Positions 32,562 through 41,304 are shown, numbered from the stretch's first letter. The stretch: 64,000 nucleotides of DNA from Lysinibacillus fusiformis (GCF_003049525.1 NZ_PYWL01000001.1:868001-932000), one strand, 5' to 3'. The notes: a model not told the origin generated them from the sequence alone. A program made the numbers and translations.

Positions 32562-32667
32562 CTCTTATCAAGAGTAGCTGAGGGACTGGCCCTATGAAGC
32601 TCGGCAACCTCCTTTTATAAAGGAAGGTGCTAAATCCTGCAAACGAAATTCGTTTGATAGATAAGAG
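32562..32667 (+). ncRNA. SAM-I (S-box) riboswitch aptamer
   Basis: P1 is CTCTTATC (32562-32569) with GATAAGAG (32660-32667). The core matches the S-box consensus: AGCTGAGGGACTGGCCC, TATGAAGCTCGGCAACC and AGGTGCTAAATCC in the right order. It binds S-adenosylmethionine. Its P1 3-prime strand also forms the antiterminator (see next entry). Confidence 0.97.
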
Positions 32668-32714
32668 AGGACTTTTTTCATGAGCCTCTCTTAATTTATA
32701 AGAGAGTTTTTTTT
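32660..32714 (+). terminator. Riboswitch terminator with competing antiterminator
   Basis: Terminator: CTCTCTTA (32686-32693) with TAAGAGAG (32699-32706), then eight T. Antiterminator: TAAGAGAGG (32662-32670) pairs with CCTCTCTTA (32685-32693). With SAM bound, P1 holds 32660-32667 and the terminator forms; without SAM the antiterminator lets transcription reach metQ. So the genes are on when SAM is low. Confidence 0.93.
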
Positions 32715-32755
32715 ATTTTCAAAAACCGATAAAACAATTTTTGGAGGTAGTTTTC

Positions 32756-33586
32756 ATGAAGAAGAAAAATAAATTTTTAGTAGGTTTAGCAAGTCTTACA
32801 TTAGTAGCAGCACTAGCGGGCTGTGGCTCTAAAGATGATAGCAAAGGAAAAGGCGAAGCTATCGATGAAAATAAAATTGTTGTGGGTGTCACTTCAGGAC
32901 CTCATGAGCAAATTGCAGAGGTAGCTGCTAAAGTTGCAAAGGAAAAAGGTCTAGAAGTAGAACTAAAATCATTTTCTGATTATGTTTTACCAAATACATC
33001 CTTAGCAGAAGGAGATCTTGATGCAAACAGCTATCAGCATAAGCCTTTCCTCGATACATTTAATAAAGATCACGATACAGATTTAGTACCGGTTGGCAAA
33101 ACAATTTTAAATCCAATGGGTATTTACTCTGAAAAATATAAATCATTGGATGATGTTCCTGAAGGCGCAACATTTGGCTTACCGAATGACCCAACAAATG
33201 GAGCGCGTGCTCTCTTTGTTTTACAAGAGGCAGGCTATATTAAATTAAAAGATGGAGCGGACTTAACAGCATCTGTTCGTGACGTGGAAGAAAACAAAAA
33301 GAATTTAAAATTCATAGAATTAGAAGCTGCACAAATTCCTAAGCAGCTTAGTGAAGTAGATGTAGCTGCTATTAATACTAACTTTGCGCTGGAAGCTGGC
33401 ATTAATCCGCAAGAGGACTCTATTCTTTTAGAATCTACTGACTCTCCATATGTGAACTACATTGTCGTTCGTGCAGAAAATGAAAACGACCCAACAATTA
33501 AAAAGTTCATTGAGGCTTATCAATCTGATGAAGTACGCCAATTCATTGAAGAGGAATTCAAAGGTTCTGTAATCCCTAGCTGGTAA
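32756..33586 (+). CDS. metQ: Methionine ABC transporter substrate-binding lipoprotein
   Basis: A 276-residue lipoprotein. Signal peptide MKKKNKFLVGLASL, lipobox VAALAGC with Cys at residue 23. The mature part has the NlpA/MetQ fold: LKSFSDYVLPNTSLAEGDLDANSYQHKPFLD, LPNDPTNGARALFVLQEAG and QIPKQLSEVDVAAINTNFAL. It captures methionine (perhaps its oxidised or D forms) outside the membrane and hands it to MetI. Start ATG at 32756 with TTTGGAGG. Unusually placed first in the operon, ahead of metN; controlled by the S-box. Confidence 0.95.
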   Translation: MKKKNKFLVGLASLTLVAALAGCGSKDDSKGKGEAIDENKIVVGVTSGPHEQIAEVAAKVAKEKGLEVELKSFSDYVLPNTSLAEGDLDANSYQHKPFLDTFNKDHDTDLVPVGKTILNPMGIYSEKYKSLDDVPEGATFGLPNDPTNGARALFVLQEAGYIKLKDGADLTASVRDVEENKKNLKFIELEAAQIPKQLSEVDVAAINTNFALEAGINPQEDSILLESTDSPYVNYIVVRAENENDPTIKKFIEAYQSDEVRQFIEEEFKGSVIPSW

Positions 33587-33602
33587 TACGTGCGATAAGC
33601 TA

Positions 33603-33652
33603 AAGAATCTGCCAAATTTCCACTATGGAAACCACGCAGATTCTTGCTTTTT
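33603..33652 (+). terminator. Intercistronic hairpin between metQ and metN
   Basis: AAGAATCTGC (33603-33612) pairs perfectly with GCAGATTCTT (33636-33645), with an inner TTTCC/GGAAA pairing, then GCTTTTTA. It may partly stop transcription or protect the metQ message from decay, giving more binding protein than transporter. Confidence 0.75.
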
Positions 33653-33680
33653 AGAAGTTAAGAAAGGAGCAATCAATCTG

Positions 33681-34706
33681 ATGATTCAATTACAAAATAT
33701 TTCAAAAGAATATAAGACAAAAAAAGGCAGTATTAAGGCTGTGGATGGAATCAATCTTCATGTAAAAAAAGGGCAAATTCATGGTGTAATTGGGTATAGT
33801 GGTGCCGGTAAAAGTACGCTGATTCGTTGTGTTAATTTACTAGAGCGTCCTTCAGCAGGCAAAGTCTTGATTGACAATGTGGATATTACTACCCTTTCAC
33901 TTCATGACTTACGTCAAACACGACAAAAGATTGGTATGATTTTCCAACATTTTAATCTCTTAAAGACAGCAACTGTTTATAACAATATTGCAGTTCCCTT
34001 AAAGCTACTTGGTTATAACGAAACAGAAGTCAAAAATCGTGTGGCTAAATATGCCGAAATTGTAGGTTTAACAGAAAAGCTAGATAGCTACCCTAATCAG
34101 CTTTCAGGTGGACAAAAGCAACGTGTCGCAATTGCACGCGCTCTAGCGCAAGAGCCAGAAATTTTACTTAGTGATGAAGCAACAAGTGCGCTTGATCCTG
34201 AGACTACAGAGGCTATTCTTGAACTATTGTTAAAAATTAATCGTGAATTAGGAATTACAATCCTACTGATTACACATGAAATGAATGTCATTCAGAAAAT
34301 TTGTGATGAGGTATCTGTTCTAGAGGCAGGGAAAGTAGTTGAATTTGGTACGGCTATTGAGCTCTTTGCAAAACCACAACACCCTACTACAAGAAAGTTC
34401 TTAAGTACTATTTCACAACGTAACTTAACTCCTTCTCTTATTGAGCAGTTAAATGTTTCAGGTAGCGTCATTCGTTTAACATTTCTTGGAGAAAGTACTG
34501 GTAAGCCATTATTAGCTGAAGTGAGCAAAGTATATGATGTACAACCAAACATTTTAACAGCCAATATTATTGAATTAAAAAACGGCATTGTTGGTAATAT
34601 TGTGGTGCATTTAAACGGAGAGCCCAACATTGTTCAAAAGGCGCTAACCTATTTTGCAGAGAATGGCGTTACTGTGGAAGAGTTAGGAGGAGAGATCCAT
34701 GAATAA
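33681..34706 (+). CDS. metN: Methionine ABC transporter ATP-binding protein
   Basis: A 341-residue ATPase. Walker A GYSGAGKSTLIR, Q-loop in IFQHFNLLKTATV, signature LSGGQKQRVAIARALAQ, Walker B EILLSDEATSALDP, switch His in LLITHEMNV. The C-terminal 90 residues form the NIL domain, which binds methionine and inhibits uptake when the cell is full. Overlaps metI by 8 bases. Confidence 0.96.
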   Translation: MIQLQNISKEYKTKKGSIKAVDGINLHVKKGQIHGVIGYSGAGKSTLIRCVNLLERPSAGKVLIDNVDITTLSLHDLRQTRQKIGMIFQHFNLLKTATVYNNIAVPLKLLGYNETEVKNRVAKYAEIVGLTEKLDSYPNQLSGGQKQRVAIARALAQEPEILLSDEATSALDPETTEAILELLLKINRELGITILLITHEMNVIQKICDEVSVLEAGKVVEFGTAIELFAKPQHPTTRKFLSTISQRNLTPSLIEQLNVSGSVIRLTFLGESTGKPLLAEVSKVYDVQPNILTANIIELKNGIVGNIVVHLNGEPNIVQKALTYFAENGVTVEELGGEIHE

Positions 34707-35361
34707 TTTCTTTAATGATTGGTCAGAGGTTATTGGCAAAGCAATTATCGAAACATTTCAAATGGTCGGAATTTCATTATTCTTTTCGATTTTAATTGGA
34801 ATACCTTTAGGCCTTTTAATTGTTTTAACACGACCTGGTCAATCCTTTGAAAATAAATTTTTCTATCAATTTTTTAATCTAGTCATCAATATTATCCGTT
34901 CAGTGCCATTCATCATCTTACTATTCTTCATTTTACCTTTTACAAAGGTTATCGTCGGTACAACGATTGGCGTTAAAGGCGTTATTGTTCCGCTTGTAGT
35001 TTATACGGCTCCTTATATTGCACGACTGATGGAGTCAGCGCTTTTAGAAGTTGATTCGGGCGTTGTCGAAGCCTACACAGCTATGGGTATTAAACGTCGC
35101 CATATCATTTGGCATGTATTATTACGCGAAGCACGCCCATCCATTATTTTAGGCTTAACAATCGCTACAATTGGATTGATTGGCGCAACAGCAATGGCGG
35201 GAATGGTTGGTGCTGGTGGATTAGGTGACCTAGCTTACCGTTATGGTCATTTACGCTATGAGGTAGATGTCATGTATGCAACGGTGTTTATTTTAATCAT
35301 CCTTGTACAAAGCATACAATCCATAGGTAACCGCATTTCAGCCAAATTGAAGAAAGACTAG
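34699..35361 (+). CDS. metI: Methionine ABC transporter permease
   Basis: A 220-residue permease with five to six membrane segments and the conserved loop IKRRHIIWHVLLREARPSIILG (EAA-type), plus GLTIATIGLIGATAMAGMVGAGGLG. AGTTAGGAGGAGAG ribosome site in the end of metN. No terminator follows; the next gene begins 13 bases after the stop. Confidence 0.95.
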   Translation: MNNFFNDWSEVIGKAIIETFQMVGISLFFSILIGIPLGLLIVLTRPGQSFENKFFYQFFNLVINIIRSVPFIILLFFILPFTKVIVGTTIGVKGVIVPLVVYTAPYIARLMESALLEVDSGVVEAYTAMGIKRRHIIWHVLLREARPSIILGLTIATIGLIGATAMAGMVGAGGLGDLAYRYGHLRYEVDVMYATVFILIILVQSIQSIGNRISAKLKKD

Positions 35362-35374
35362 GAGGAGGATATCC

Positions 35375-36154
35375 ATGTCAACTGAGATTTATGTAGAAAA
35401 AAACGGCTATATCGCAACGCTAGTGTTAAACCGTCCTGACAAACGAAATTCTTTATCGAGGGCAATGTTCCAAGCGATCATAGACGAGCTAGAACAGTTA
35501 CGTACAGATATGTCTATCAAGCTATTAATTGTGCGCGGTGTCAATGAAGTCGCCTTTTCCTCAGGTGCTGATATTAGTGAGTTTTTAGATATTCGTTATG
35601 CTGCGGATAATGCTAAAGCCTATAATGATCTAGCTTTAAAGGCTATTGATGCCCTCTATAAATTCCCACATCCTACGATTGCCATGATTCAGGGCTTAGC
35701 GATTGGCGGCGGCTTAGAGTTAGCCAATGCTTGTGACTTTAGATTGGCGACACCAAAGAGTAAGCTTGGCATTACCGCTGCCAACATTGGGATTGTCTAT
35801 AATCTTGAAAGCACTAAACGTCTTATTAATATTGTTGGTGTCGCGAAGGCTAAAGAGATTTTATACACAGCAAACATTTTTACAGCAGAGGAAGGCAAAA
35901 GCATTGGTTTGATTACTGCCCTTCATGAGCCGCAGGAAATTGAAAATGCCACTATGCAATTTGCTGAGCATCTTTTAAGTAAATCATCTATTGCCAATGC
36001 AGGTAGTAAAAAAATAATTCAAGCTATCGTGGATGGAGAAAATGCAGAGAGTGATGAGCTGGCTCAATTGATTCTCGATTCATTTAGTTCTGATGATTAT
36101 AACGAAGGTATTCAAGCTTTTTTAAATAAAAGAAAGCCTATTTTCAATAAATAA
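35375..36154 (+). CDS. Enoyl-CoA hydratase/isomerase-family protein, one catalytic Glu absent
   Basis: A 259-residue crotonase-fold protein: NGYIATLVLNRPDKRNSLSRA, GADISEFLD, oxyanion-hole region GLAIGGGLELANACDFR. The first catalytic Glu (GGGLE) is present. The second (the PE or TE of classic hydratases) is Ala in LGITAANIGIVYN, so it may be an isomerase, hydrolase or decarboxylase rather than a true hydratase. It follows metI by 13 bases with AGGAGGAGG and so lies under the SAM riboswitch. A role in sulfur-linked acyl-CoA metabolism is possible but speculative. Confidence 0.85.
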   Translation: MSTEIYVEKNGYIATLVLNRPDKRNSLSRAMFQAIIDELEQLRTDMSIKLLIVRGVNEVAFSSGADISEFLDIRYAADNAKAYNDLALKAIDALYKFPHPTIAMIQGLAIGGGLELANACDFRLATPKSKLGITAANIGIVYNLESTKRLINIVGVAKAKEILYTANIFTAEEGKSIGLITALHEPQEIENATMQFAEHLLSKSSIANAGSKKIIQAIVDGENAESDELAQLILDSFSSDDYNEGIQAFLNKRKPIFNK

Positions 36155-36168
36155 GTGAGGTAGTAACG

Positions 36169-37329
36169 ATGACAAATACAACTGATGGTGACCTACTCTT
36201 AAAAAATATCACTGCCCAAGCCCCCTTCCCCATTTGCTTTGCTGATTTAGAAAAAGCAGTAGCGGAAAAAATTCCAGCTGGGCCATTCGGCTACATTCGC
36301 TCAGGTGCTGGCGGTGAACAAACATTACGTAATAATCGTTCAGCTTTTGAAAAATACTCCATTGTTCCCCGCTTCTTAAATGATGTTTCAAACGTTCATA
36401 CAACCATTAATTTGTTCGGGAAAACATACCCAACGCCATTGCTCTTTGCCCCTGTCGGCATGAACGGAATGGTTCACGAGGAAGGTGAACTTGCCGCTGT
36501 ACGCGCTGCCCAGCAATTAAATATGCCATATATTCAAAGCACAGTCTCCACCTATGCACTCGAAGATGTTGCCGAAGCTGCCCCTTCAGCAACAAAATGG
36601 TTTCAATTGTATTGGTCTACAAATGAAGAAATTGCATTTAGTATGGCCGCACGAGCAGAGTCAGCAGGCTTTGAAGCTATTGTTTTAACAGTCGATACAG
36701 TAATGCTTGGATGGCGAGAAGAAGATGTACGCAATCAATTTTCACCATTAAAGCTAGGCTACGCAAAAGGAAATTACATAAATGATCCTGTCTTTATGGC
36801 TTCTTTGCCTAATGATTCATTTGAATCGTATGTACAAGGCGTCTTGCAAAATGTCTTCCACCCTACACTCAATTGGGAACATGTTCGTGAATTAAAACGG
36901 CGTACAAATCTTCCTATATTACTAAAGGGAATTTTACATCCTGAAGATGCAAAGCTAGCCCTTGAAAATGGGATTGACGGTATTATCGTATCGAACCATG
37001 GCGGCCGACAATTAGATGGTGTTATTGGTTCACTTGATGCCCTTCCCCCCATCGTGAGTGCTGTCAATGGACAAATCCCTATTATTTTAGATAGTGGTGT
37101 ATATCGCGGGATGGATGCCTTAAAAGCACTTGCTTTAGGAGCAGATGCTGTAGCAATTGGGCGTCCCTTCGTCTATGGCCTAGCCCTTGAGGGACAACAA
37201 GGTGCCGAAAAAGTAATGACAAATATCTATGATGAATTAAAGGTTTCCATTGCACTAGCAGGGACAACCTCCGTTGAAGGGTTACGTACGATTACATTAG
37301 TCAAAAATGATGGGACTGAGGTTAAATGA
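36169..37329 (+). CDS. FMN-dependent alpha-hydroxy-acid oxidase
   Basis: A 386-residue FMN enzyme of the lactate oxidase/glycolate oxidase family. GPFGYIRSGAGGEQTLRNN near the start, LLFAPVGMNGMVHEEGE, FQLYWSTN, LKGILHPEDAKLALENG, the catalytic His-Arg in VSNHGGRQLDG, and the FMN phosphate site DSGVYRGMDALKALALGADAVAIGR. It oxidises a 2-hydroxy acid to the 2-oxo acid. Substrate unknown; being in a SAM-controlled operon after a methionine transporter raises 2-hydroxy-4-methylthiobutanoate as a candidate, which MtnE could turn into methionine. ATG with AAGTGAGG, 14 bases after the previous gene. Confidence 0.9.
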   Translation: MTNTTDGDLLLKNITAQAPFPICFADLEKAVAEKIPAGPFGYIRSGAGGEQTLRNNRSAFEKYSIVPRFLNDVSNVHTTINLFGKTYPTPLLFAPVGMNGMVHEEGELAAVRAAQQLNMPYIQSTVSTYALEDVAEAAPSATKWFQLYWSTNEEIAFSMAARAESAGFEAIVLTVDTVMLGWREEDVRNQFSPLKLGYAKGNYINDPVFMASLPNDSFESYVQGVLQNVFHPTLNWEHVRELKRRTNLPILLKGILHPEDAKLALENGIDGIIVSNHGGRQLDGVIGSLDALPPIVSAVNGQIPIILDSGVYRGMDALKALALGADAVAIGRPFVYGLALEGQQGAEKVMTNIYDELKVSIALAGTTSVEGLRTITLVKNDGTEVK

Positions 37330-38522
37330 AACAGGCATTAGAGGGATTAAAAGTTGTTGATTTATCACAAGTATTAGCGGGCCCTTATTGCACAATGGTC
37401 TTAGCGGATATGGGCGCAGAAGTTATTAAAATCGAGAAATATCCAAATGGAGACGACACCCGAGCAATGGGCCCGTTCATTCATGAAGAAAGTCATATGT
37501 ATATGATGGTTAATCGCAATAAAAAGGGTGTATGTCTAAATTTAAAAACGCCAGAGGGCTTGGCTTTATTCAAAGAGCTTATCCAATCTGTTGATGTGCT
37601 TGTGGAAAACTATAGACCAGGTGTTACGAAAAAGCTAGGGATTGATTATGATACTTTAAAAACCCTTAATCCTGGACTCATTTACTGCTCTATTTCTGGC
37701 TATGGACAAACGGGTCCTTATAGCCAGAAAGGTGGCTATGATATTATGGCACAGGGTCTAAGTGGCTTAATGCATATGACTGGTGAACCACAGGGCCGAC
37801 CTGTAAAAGTTGGCTTTGCAGTCAATGATATTGCCGCTGCCCAAACGGCCTTACAATCTATTTTAATGGCCTATATTTATAAGCTGCGCAGTGGTGAGGG
37901 GCAATATATCGATGTTTCTTTAGTAGAGTCTGGGCTTGCTTGGACTGTTTGGGAGGCCGCTGCCTACTTTGGTCAGGGCGAATTACCCGAGCGAACAGGA
38001 ACTGCCCATCGAGTTTCCGCACCGTATCAAGGCTTTAAAACACAGGATGACTATATTTTAATAGGTGCTGGCAATCAAAAGCTATGGGAAATTTTTGCGA
38101 CAAAAGTTGTCAAACGACCTGATTGGTTAGACAATCCCCTCTTTATTACTAACTATTCACGTGCTCAGCATGTAAAGGCGTTAGAGGCAGAAATTGAAAG
38201 TGAATTAGCGAAACATCCAGCAACCTACTGGCTGGAGCTTTTAGATGAACACGGCGTACCTTCCAGCCCTATCTATTCCTATGACCAAACCTTAAATGAT
38301 CCCCATATTTTAGAGCGTGGCATGGTCTTGTCCTATGACCATCCAACTGCTGGGCCCATGAGAACACTAGGTTTCCCAGCAAAATTCTCACACACGCCGG
38401 GTCAATTAACTAGTGCAGCGCCAACTTTAGGACAGCATAATGAAGAAATTTTGCAGGCATTAAACATCACTGATCATGAAGTCCAGCAGCTAAAAAAAGC
38501 GAATGTAATACGCTCAAAATAA
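37326..38522 (+). CDS. Family III CoA-transferase (CaiB/BaiF)
   Basis: A 398-residue CoA-transferase. MKQALEGLKVVDLSQVLAGPYCTMVLADMGAEVIKIEK, the NRNKKGVCLNLKTPEG and CSISGYGQTGPYSQKGGYDIMAQ segment with the catalytic Asp, and FAVNDIAAAQTALQSILMA are hallmarks. It moves CoA between carboxylic acids. ATG overlaps the oxidase stop by 4 bases. Last gene of the six-gene operon. Substrates not predictable from sequence alone. Confidence 0.92.
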   Translation: MKQALEGLKVVDLSQVLAGPYCTMVLADMGAEVIKIEKYPNGDDTRAMGPFIHEESHMYMMVNRNKKGVCLNLKTPEGLALFKELIQSVDVLVENYRPGVTKKLGIDYDTLKTLNPGLIYCSISGYGQTGPYSQKGGYDIMAQGLSGLMHMTGEPQGRPVKVGFAVNDIAAAQTALQSILMAYIYKLRSGEGQYIDVSLVESGLAWTVWEAAAYFGQGELPERTGTAHRVSAPYQGFKTQDDYILIGAGNQKLWEIFATKVVKRPDWLDNPLFITNYSRAQHVKALEAEIESELAKHPATYWLELLDEHGVPSSPIYSYDQTLNDPHILERGMVLSYDHPTAGPMRTLGFPAKFSHTPGQLTSAAPTLGQHNEEILQALNITDHEVQQLKKANVIRSK

Positions 38523-38542
38523 GAAGCCCTTTATTTTGACGA

Positions 38543-38787
38543 GCTATCGATCACTTTGGGCGGGCTACCCGTCACTTTCCTTAGGCTATCCGCCACTTTG
38601 CCGCGCTATCCGTCACTCTGCTCTGGCTATCCGTCACTTTACTCTGGCTATCCGCCACTTTGCTCGCGCTATCCGTCACTCTGCTCGAGCTATCCGTCAC
38701 TCTGCTCAGGCTATCCGGTATTTTGCCCGCGCTATCCGTCACTTTACTAAGGCTATCTGTCACTCTGCTCGAGCTATCCGTCACTTC
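38543..38787. repeat. Array of twelve 20-21 bp tandem repeats
   Basis: Units begin at 38543, 38564, 38585, 38605, 38626, 38647, 38668, 38689, 38710, 38731, 38752 and 38773. All are 21 bp apart except the third (20 bp). The first 13 bases are nearly constant (GCTATCCGTCACT), the other eight vary around YTGCTCKV. The final unit is cut short. The array is GC-richer than its surroundings and reads open on both strands, giving heptapeptide repeats (AIRHSAR one way, VTDSQSK the other); no ribosome site supports translation. Several units can fold GAGC/GCTC. It lies between convergent genes, downstream of the CoA-transferase, before the shared terminator. Confidence 0.95.
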
Positions 38788-38831
38788 ATAGAATTTGATT
38801 GGAAAGAAGCACCCGTTTTTCATTGTAAGCA

Positions 38832-38864
38832 AAAAGGCTACTTCCACAACGGAGGTAGCCTTTT
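38832..38864. terminator. Bidirectional terminator between the CoA-transferase operon and kbl
   Basis: AAAAGGCTACTTCC (38832-38845) pairs with GGAGGTAGCCTTTT (38851-38864) with one G-T. U-runs on both strands. It is close to the kbl stop at 38869. Confidence 0.85.
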
Positions 38865-38868
38865 CGTA

Positions 38869-40059
38869 TTATTGAATTACACCTAATTCACGACCAACTT
38901 TCTCGTAAATGGCTAACGCATCATCAAGCATTTCTTTTGTATGAGCTGCTGTTGGCATATTACGAACGCGACCTGTGCCTTTAGGAACGGTTGGGAATAC
39001 GATTGATTTTGCATAAACGCCTTCTTCAAATAAGCGTTTTGAAAATTCTTGTGTCAGCTTTTCATCTCCAATAATACAAGGAGTAATTGGTGTTTCTGAT
39101 TCACCAATATTAAAGCCAAGCTTCGCTAATCCCGCTTTTAAATAGTTACCATTATCCCACAGTTTATCGTGAAGCTCTGTAGAATCAATTAGCATTTGTA
39201 CAGCAGCTGTAATGGCTGCCACATCACCTGGTGGTAAAGCTGTTGAGAACAAGAATGGACGTGAACGAACTTTTAACCAATCAATTAAGTTCTTCTTCCC
39301 AGCTACATAGCCACCCACGACACCAATTGCTTTTGATAGTGTACCAATTTGGAAATCAATCTCTTTTTCTAGTCCAAAGTGCTTCACAGTTCCTTTGCCT
39401 TTACCTGTTACACCTGAACCATGTGCATCATCAACATAAGTAATTAAATCAAATTCCTTGGCGATTTCCACAATTTCTGGCAATTTAGCAATATCGCCAT
39501 CCATTGAGAATACACCATCCGTAATAACCATCACTTTATTGTATAATCCAGATTCTTTTGCCGCTTTTGCCTTAGCACGTAAATCATCCATATCTGAGTG
39601 ATTAAACGGAATGATTTTCGCCTTTGATAAACGACAACCGTCAATAATAGAGGCATGGTTTAATTGATCAGAAAGAATTGCATCGTTTTTATCCATAACA
39701 GCAGAAATAGCTGCCATATTACAATTAAAGCCAGATTGATAAGAAATAGCTGCTTCTGTTCCTTTAAATTCAGCAAGCTTTTCCTCTAATTTAATGTGTA
39801 AGTCAAGCGTCCCGTTAATAGTACGTACAGCACCTGCTCCAACACCGTATTTTTCAATCGTTTCTTTGGCAATACGCTTTAATTCTTCATTAGTTGCTAA
39901 GCCTAGATAATTGTTAGAAGATAAGTTAACAAGATTTTTGCCACGTACCTGAATAATCGGGCCATTCGCACCCTCTACTGGATCAATTTCATTGTATAAG
40001 CCTTGTTCATGTAAGGCTTGTAGGTTTTCGTCTAAAAATGCATTCAATACTTTTGACAA
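38869..40059 (-). CDS. kbl: 2-amino-3-ketobutyrate CoA ligase (glycine C-acetyltransferase)
   Basis: A 396-residue PLP enzyme of the alpha-oxoamine synthase family. [23 protein letters not shown], the [11 protein letters not shown] and the PLP-Lys motif [17 protein letters not shown] are seen. It cleaves 2-amino-3-oxobutanoate (from threonine) with CoA to glycine and acetyl-CoA. Usually next to tdh (threonine dehydrogenase), but not here. A TTG at 40059 is preferred as start ([13 protein letters not shown] matches relatives), with AAAGGATG upstream; an ATG three codons earlier lies too close to that site. Confidence 0.92.
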   Translation of the reverse strand: MSKVLNAFLDENLQALHEQGLYNEIDPVEGANGPIIQVRGKNLVNLSSNNYLGLATNEELKRIAKETIEKYGVGAGAVRTINGTLDLHIKLEEKLAEFKGTEAAISYQSGFNCNMAAISAVMDKNDAILSDQLNHASIIDGCRLSKAKIIPFNHSDMDDLRAKAKAAKESGLYNKVMVITDGVFSMDGDIAKLPEIVEIAKEFDLITYVDDAHGSGVTGKGKGTVKHFGLEKEIDFQIGTLSKAIGVVGGYVAGKKNLIDWLKVRSRPFLFSTALPPGDVAAITAAVQMLIDSTELHDKLWDNGNYLKAGLAKLGFNIGESETPITPCIIGDEKLTQEFSKRLFEEGVYAKSIVFPTVPKGTGRVRNMPTAAHTKEMLDDALAIYEKVGRELGVIQ

Positions 40060-40126
40060 GCGTATCATCCTTTCCTAGGAAAACAGTTCTAGCTCCTAGT
40101 TTAGCACAAGCAAGCCTTTAGCTAAA

Positions 40127-41203
40127 TTATTTTGTTAATCTTTCGAATAATGACGCTGTTTTTTCTCGCCATAAAGAGGCGGATAGGCAATGATCCAATA
40201 AACGTCGCACTGTATATTCTGCTTCTGCATAACGCTTTGAATAGCCCATCGCATCTTGCATGGCTTCTTTATAGCGTTCTCGTACTTCCGCTATTGCTAA
40301 TTCCGCCTCTTTCGTAAGCGCACAATGTTGTCCAATATCAAATATCTTATCGCCTAATCGACCATCCTGTGGATCAAAAATATGAGGTTCCGTACTATCA
40401 AAAATACAGAAATTTAGTTCTGGAATAATGACCATATCGACAGATCCTGCATCTAAGCCACACCATACAATTTGGGCATCCAGTCCTCTTGCATTCGCCT
40501 CATCTGCTAAGCCTTTCATCAAGGAGGATTTGCCCGTACCCGGTTTGCCTTTAATCATTAATCTTGTCGATATATTTTTTGTGATGCTTTCAACTGTATT
40601 TTCTGCCCCTCTAGGCGTTAACGTTCCAAGTAAACGATGTGTTCGTTCGCCCGTTTTATTTAAAACTATAGATTGGAAGACTTCCGATTTTAAATTTTCC
40701 ACCTGTTCATTTAATGCCTGCCAATTCATACAGCTTTGCGTCACAACCTCCCAATCATCGTGGAGCTTGATAGCATGGTTTAGCTTGGCAATACATTTAT
40801 CACGCCAAGCTGTACGTTCCTGTACTGCATTTGCCAGTTGCTCTCCAACTTTCTCAAGCTGAGCATCCTCCAAGCAATCATAAAAAGACATAACACGATG
40901 CTTCGTCCCAAGTAATGTTGGCTCTATATCCCATTCTGATGCCCAGACATACAGTCTATTACAACCCTTTACATAAACAGCCTCGACTACTTCCTCTAAT
41001 AACGCGTGCTTAAACCATTCGACAGCAAAGCCTTGTTTAACATAAAAATAACCCAGCTCCTTCAACAGCTCTGATCCTTTAGATGTAGAGGCACCTTGTA
41101 AAAAATAAACTAGCTCCGCTTCCTCCATCATTTCTTTATATAAATGTTTCACACCTTGCCCAGTCAATGCGTGTCCAAAATAATACGTCACATTTCCGTT
41201 CAA
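40127..41203 (-). CDS. P-loop ATPase with two P-loop-like halves
   Basis: A 358-residue protein. The second half has a good Walker A (RLMIKGKPGTGKSSLMKGL near residue 220). The first half begins with FGHALTGQGVKHLY, a degenerate P-loop position, and LVYFLQGASTSKGSELLKELG looks like a second nucleotide-binding start. The arrangement matches an uncharacterised ATPase family of Bacilli with duplicated domains. TTG start at 41203 with AAAAGGAGG. Monocistronic by layout. Function unknown. Confidence 0.75.
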   Translation of the reverse strand: MNGNVTYYFGHALTGQGVKHLYKEMMEEAELVYFLQGASTSKGSELLKELGYFYVKQGFAVEWFKHALLEEVVEAVYVKGCNRLYVWASEWDIEPTLLGTKHRVMSFYDCLEDAQLEKVGEQLANAVQERTAWRDKCIAKLNHAIKLHDDWEVVTQSCMNWQALNEQVENLKSEVFQSIVLNKTGERTHRLLGTLTPRGAENTVESITKNISTRLMIKGKPGTGKSSLMKGLADEANARGLDAQIVWCGLDAGSVDMVIIPELNFCIFDSTEPHIFDPQDGRLGDKIFDIGQHCALTKEAELAIAEVRERYKEAMQDAMGYSKRYAEAEYTVRRLLDHCLSASLWREKTASLFERLTK

Positions 41204-41262
41204 ATGTCGTTCCTCCTTTTGTTTCTGCCTTGCATTATATGAAGGAACACTAAAAAAGATGA

Positions 41263-41301
41263 AAAGCTACCCCTATCCTTAACAGATAAAAGTAGCTTTA
41301 T
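41263..41301 (-). terminator. Terminator of the YczE-like gene
   Basis: AAAGCTAC (41299-41292) pairs with GTAGCTTT (41270-41263) on the minus strand, loop about 21 bases, followed by TCATCTTTTTT. Just after the stop at 41305. Confidence 0.6.
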
Positions 41302-41304
41302 AGT

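Noticed and set aside
32562..32667. T-box leader upstream of metQ
   Set aside because: No T-box sequence or specifier loop; the conserved core is clearly the S-box.
38543..38787. CRISPR array
   Set aside because: Repeats are directly tandem with short drifting tails, no unique spacers of 30 bases or more, and no cas genes are nearby.
38536..38886. A 116-codon plus-strand open frame with AIRHSAR heptad repeats, and an opposite frame with VTDS repeats
   Set aside because: Both arise because a 21-bp repeat keeps frames open on both strands. Neither has a ribosome site, and the plus frame runs through the shared terminator.
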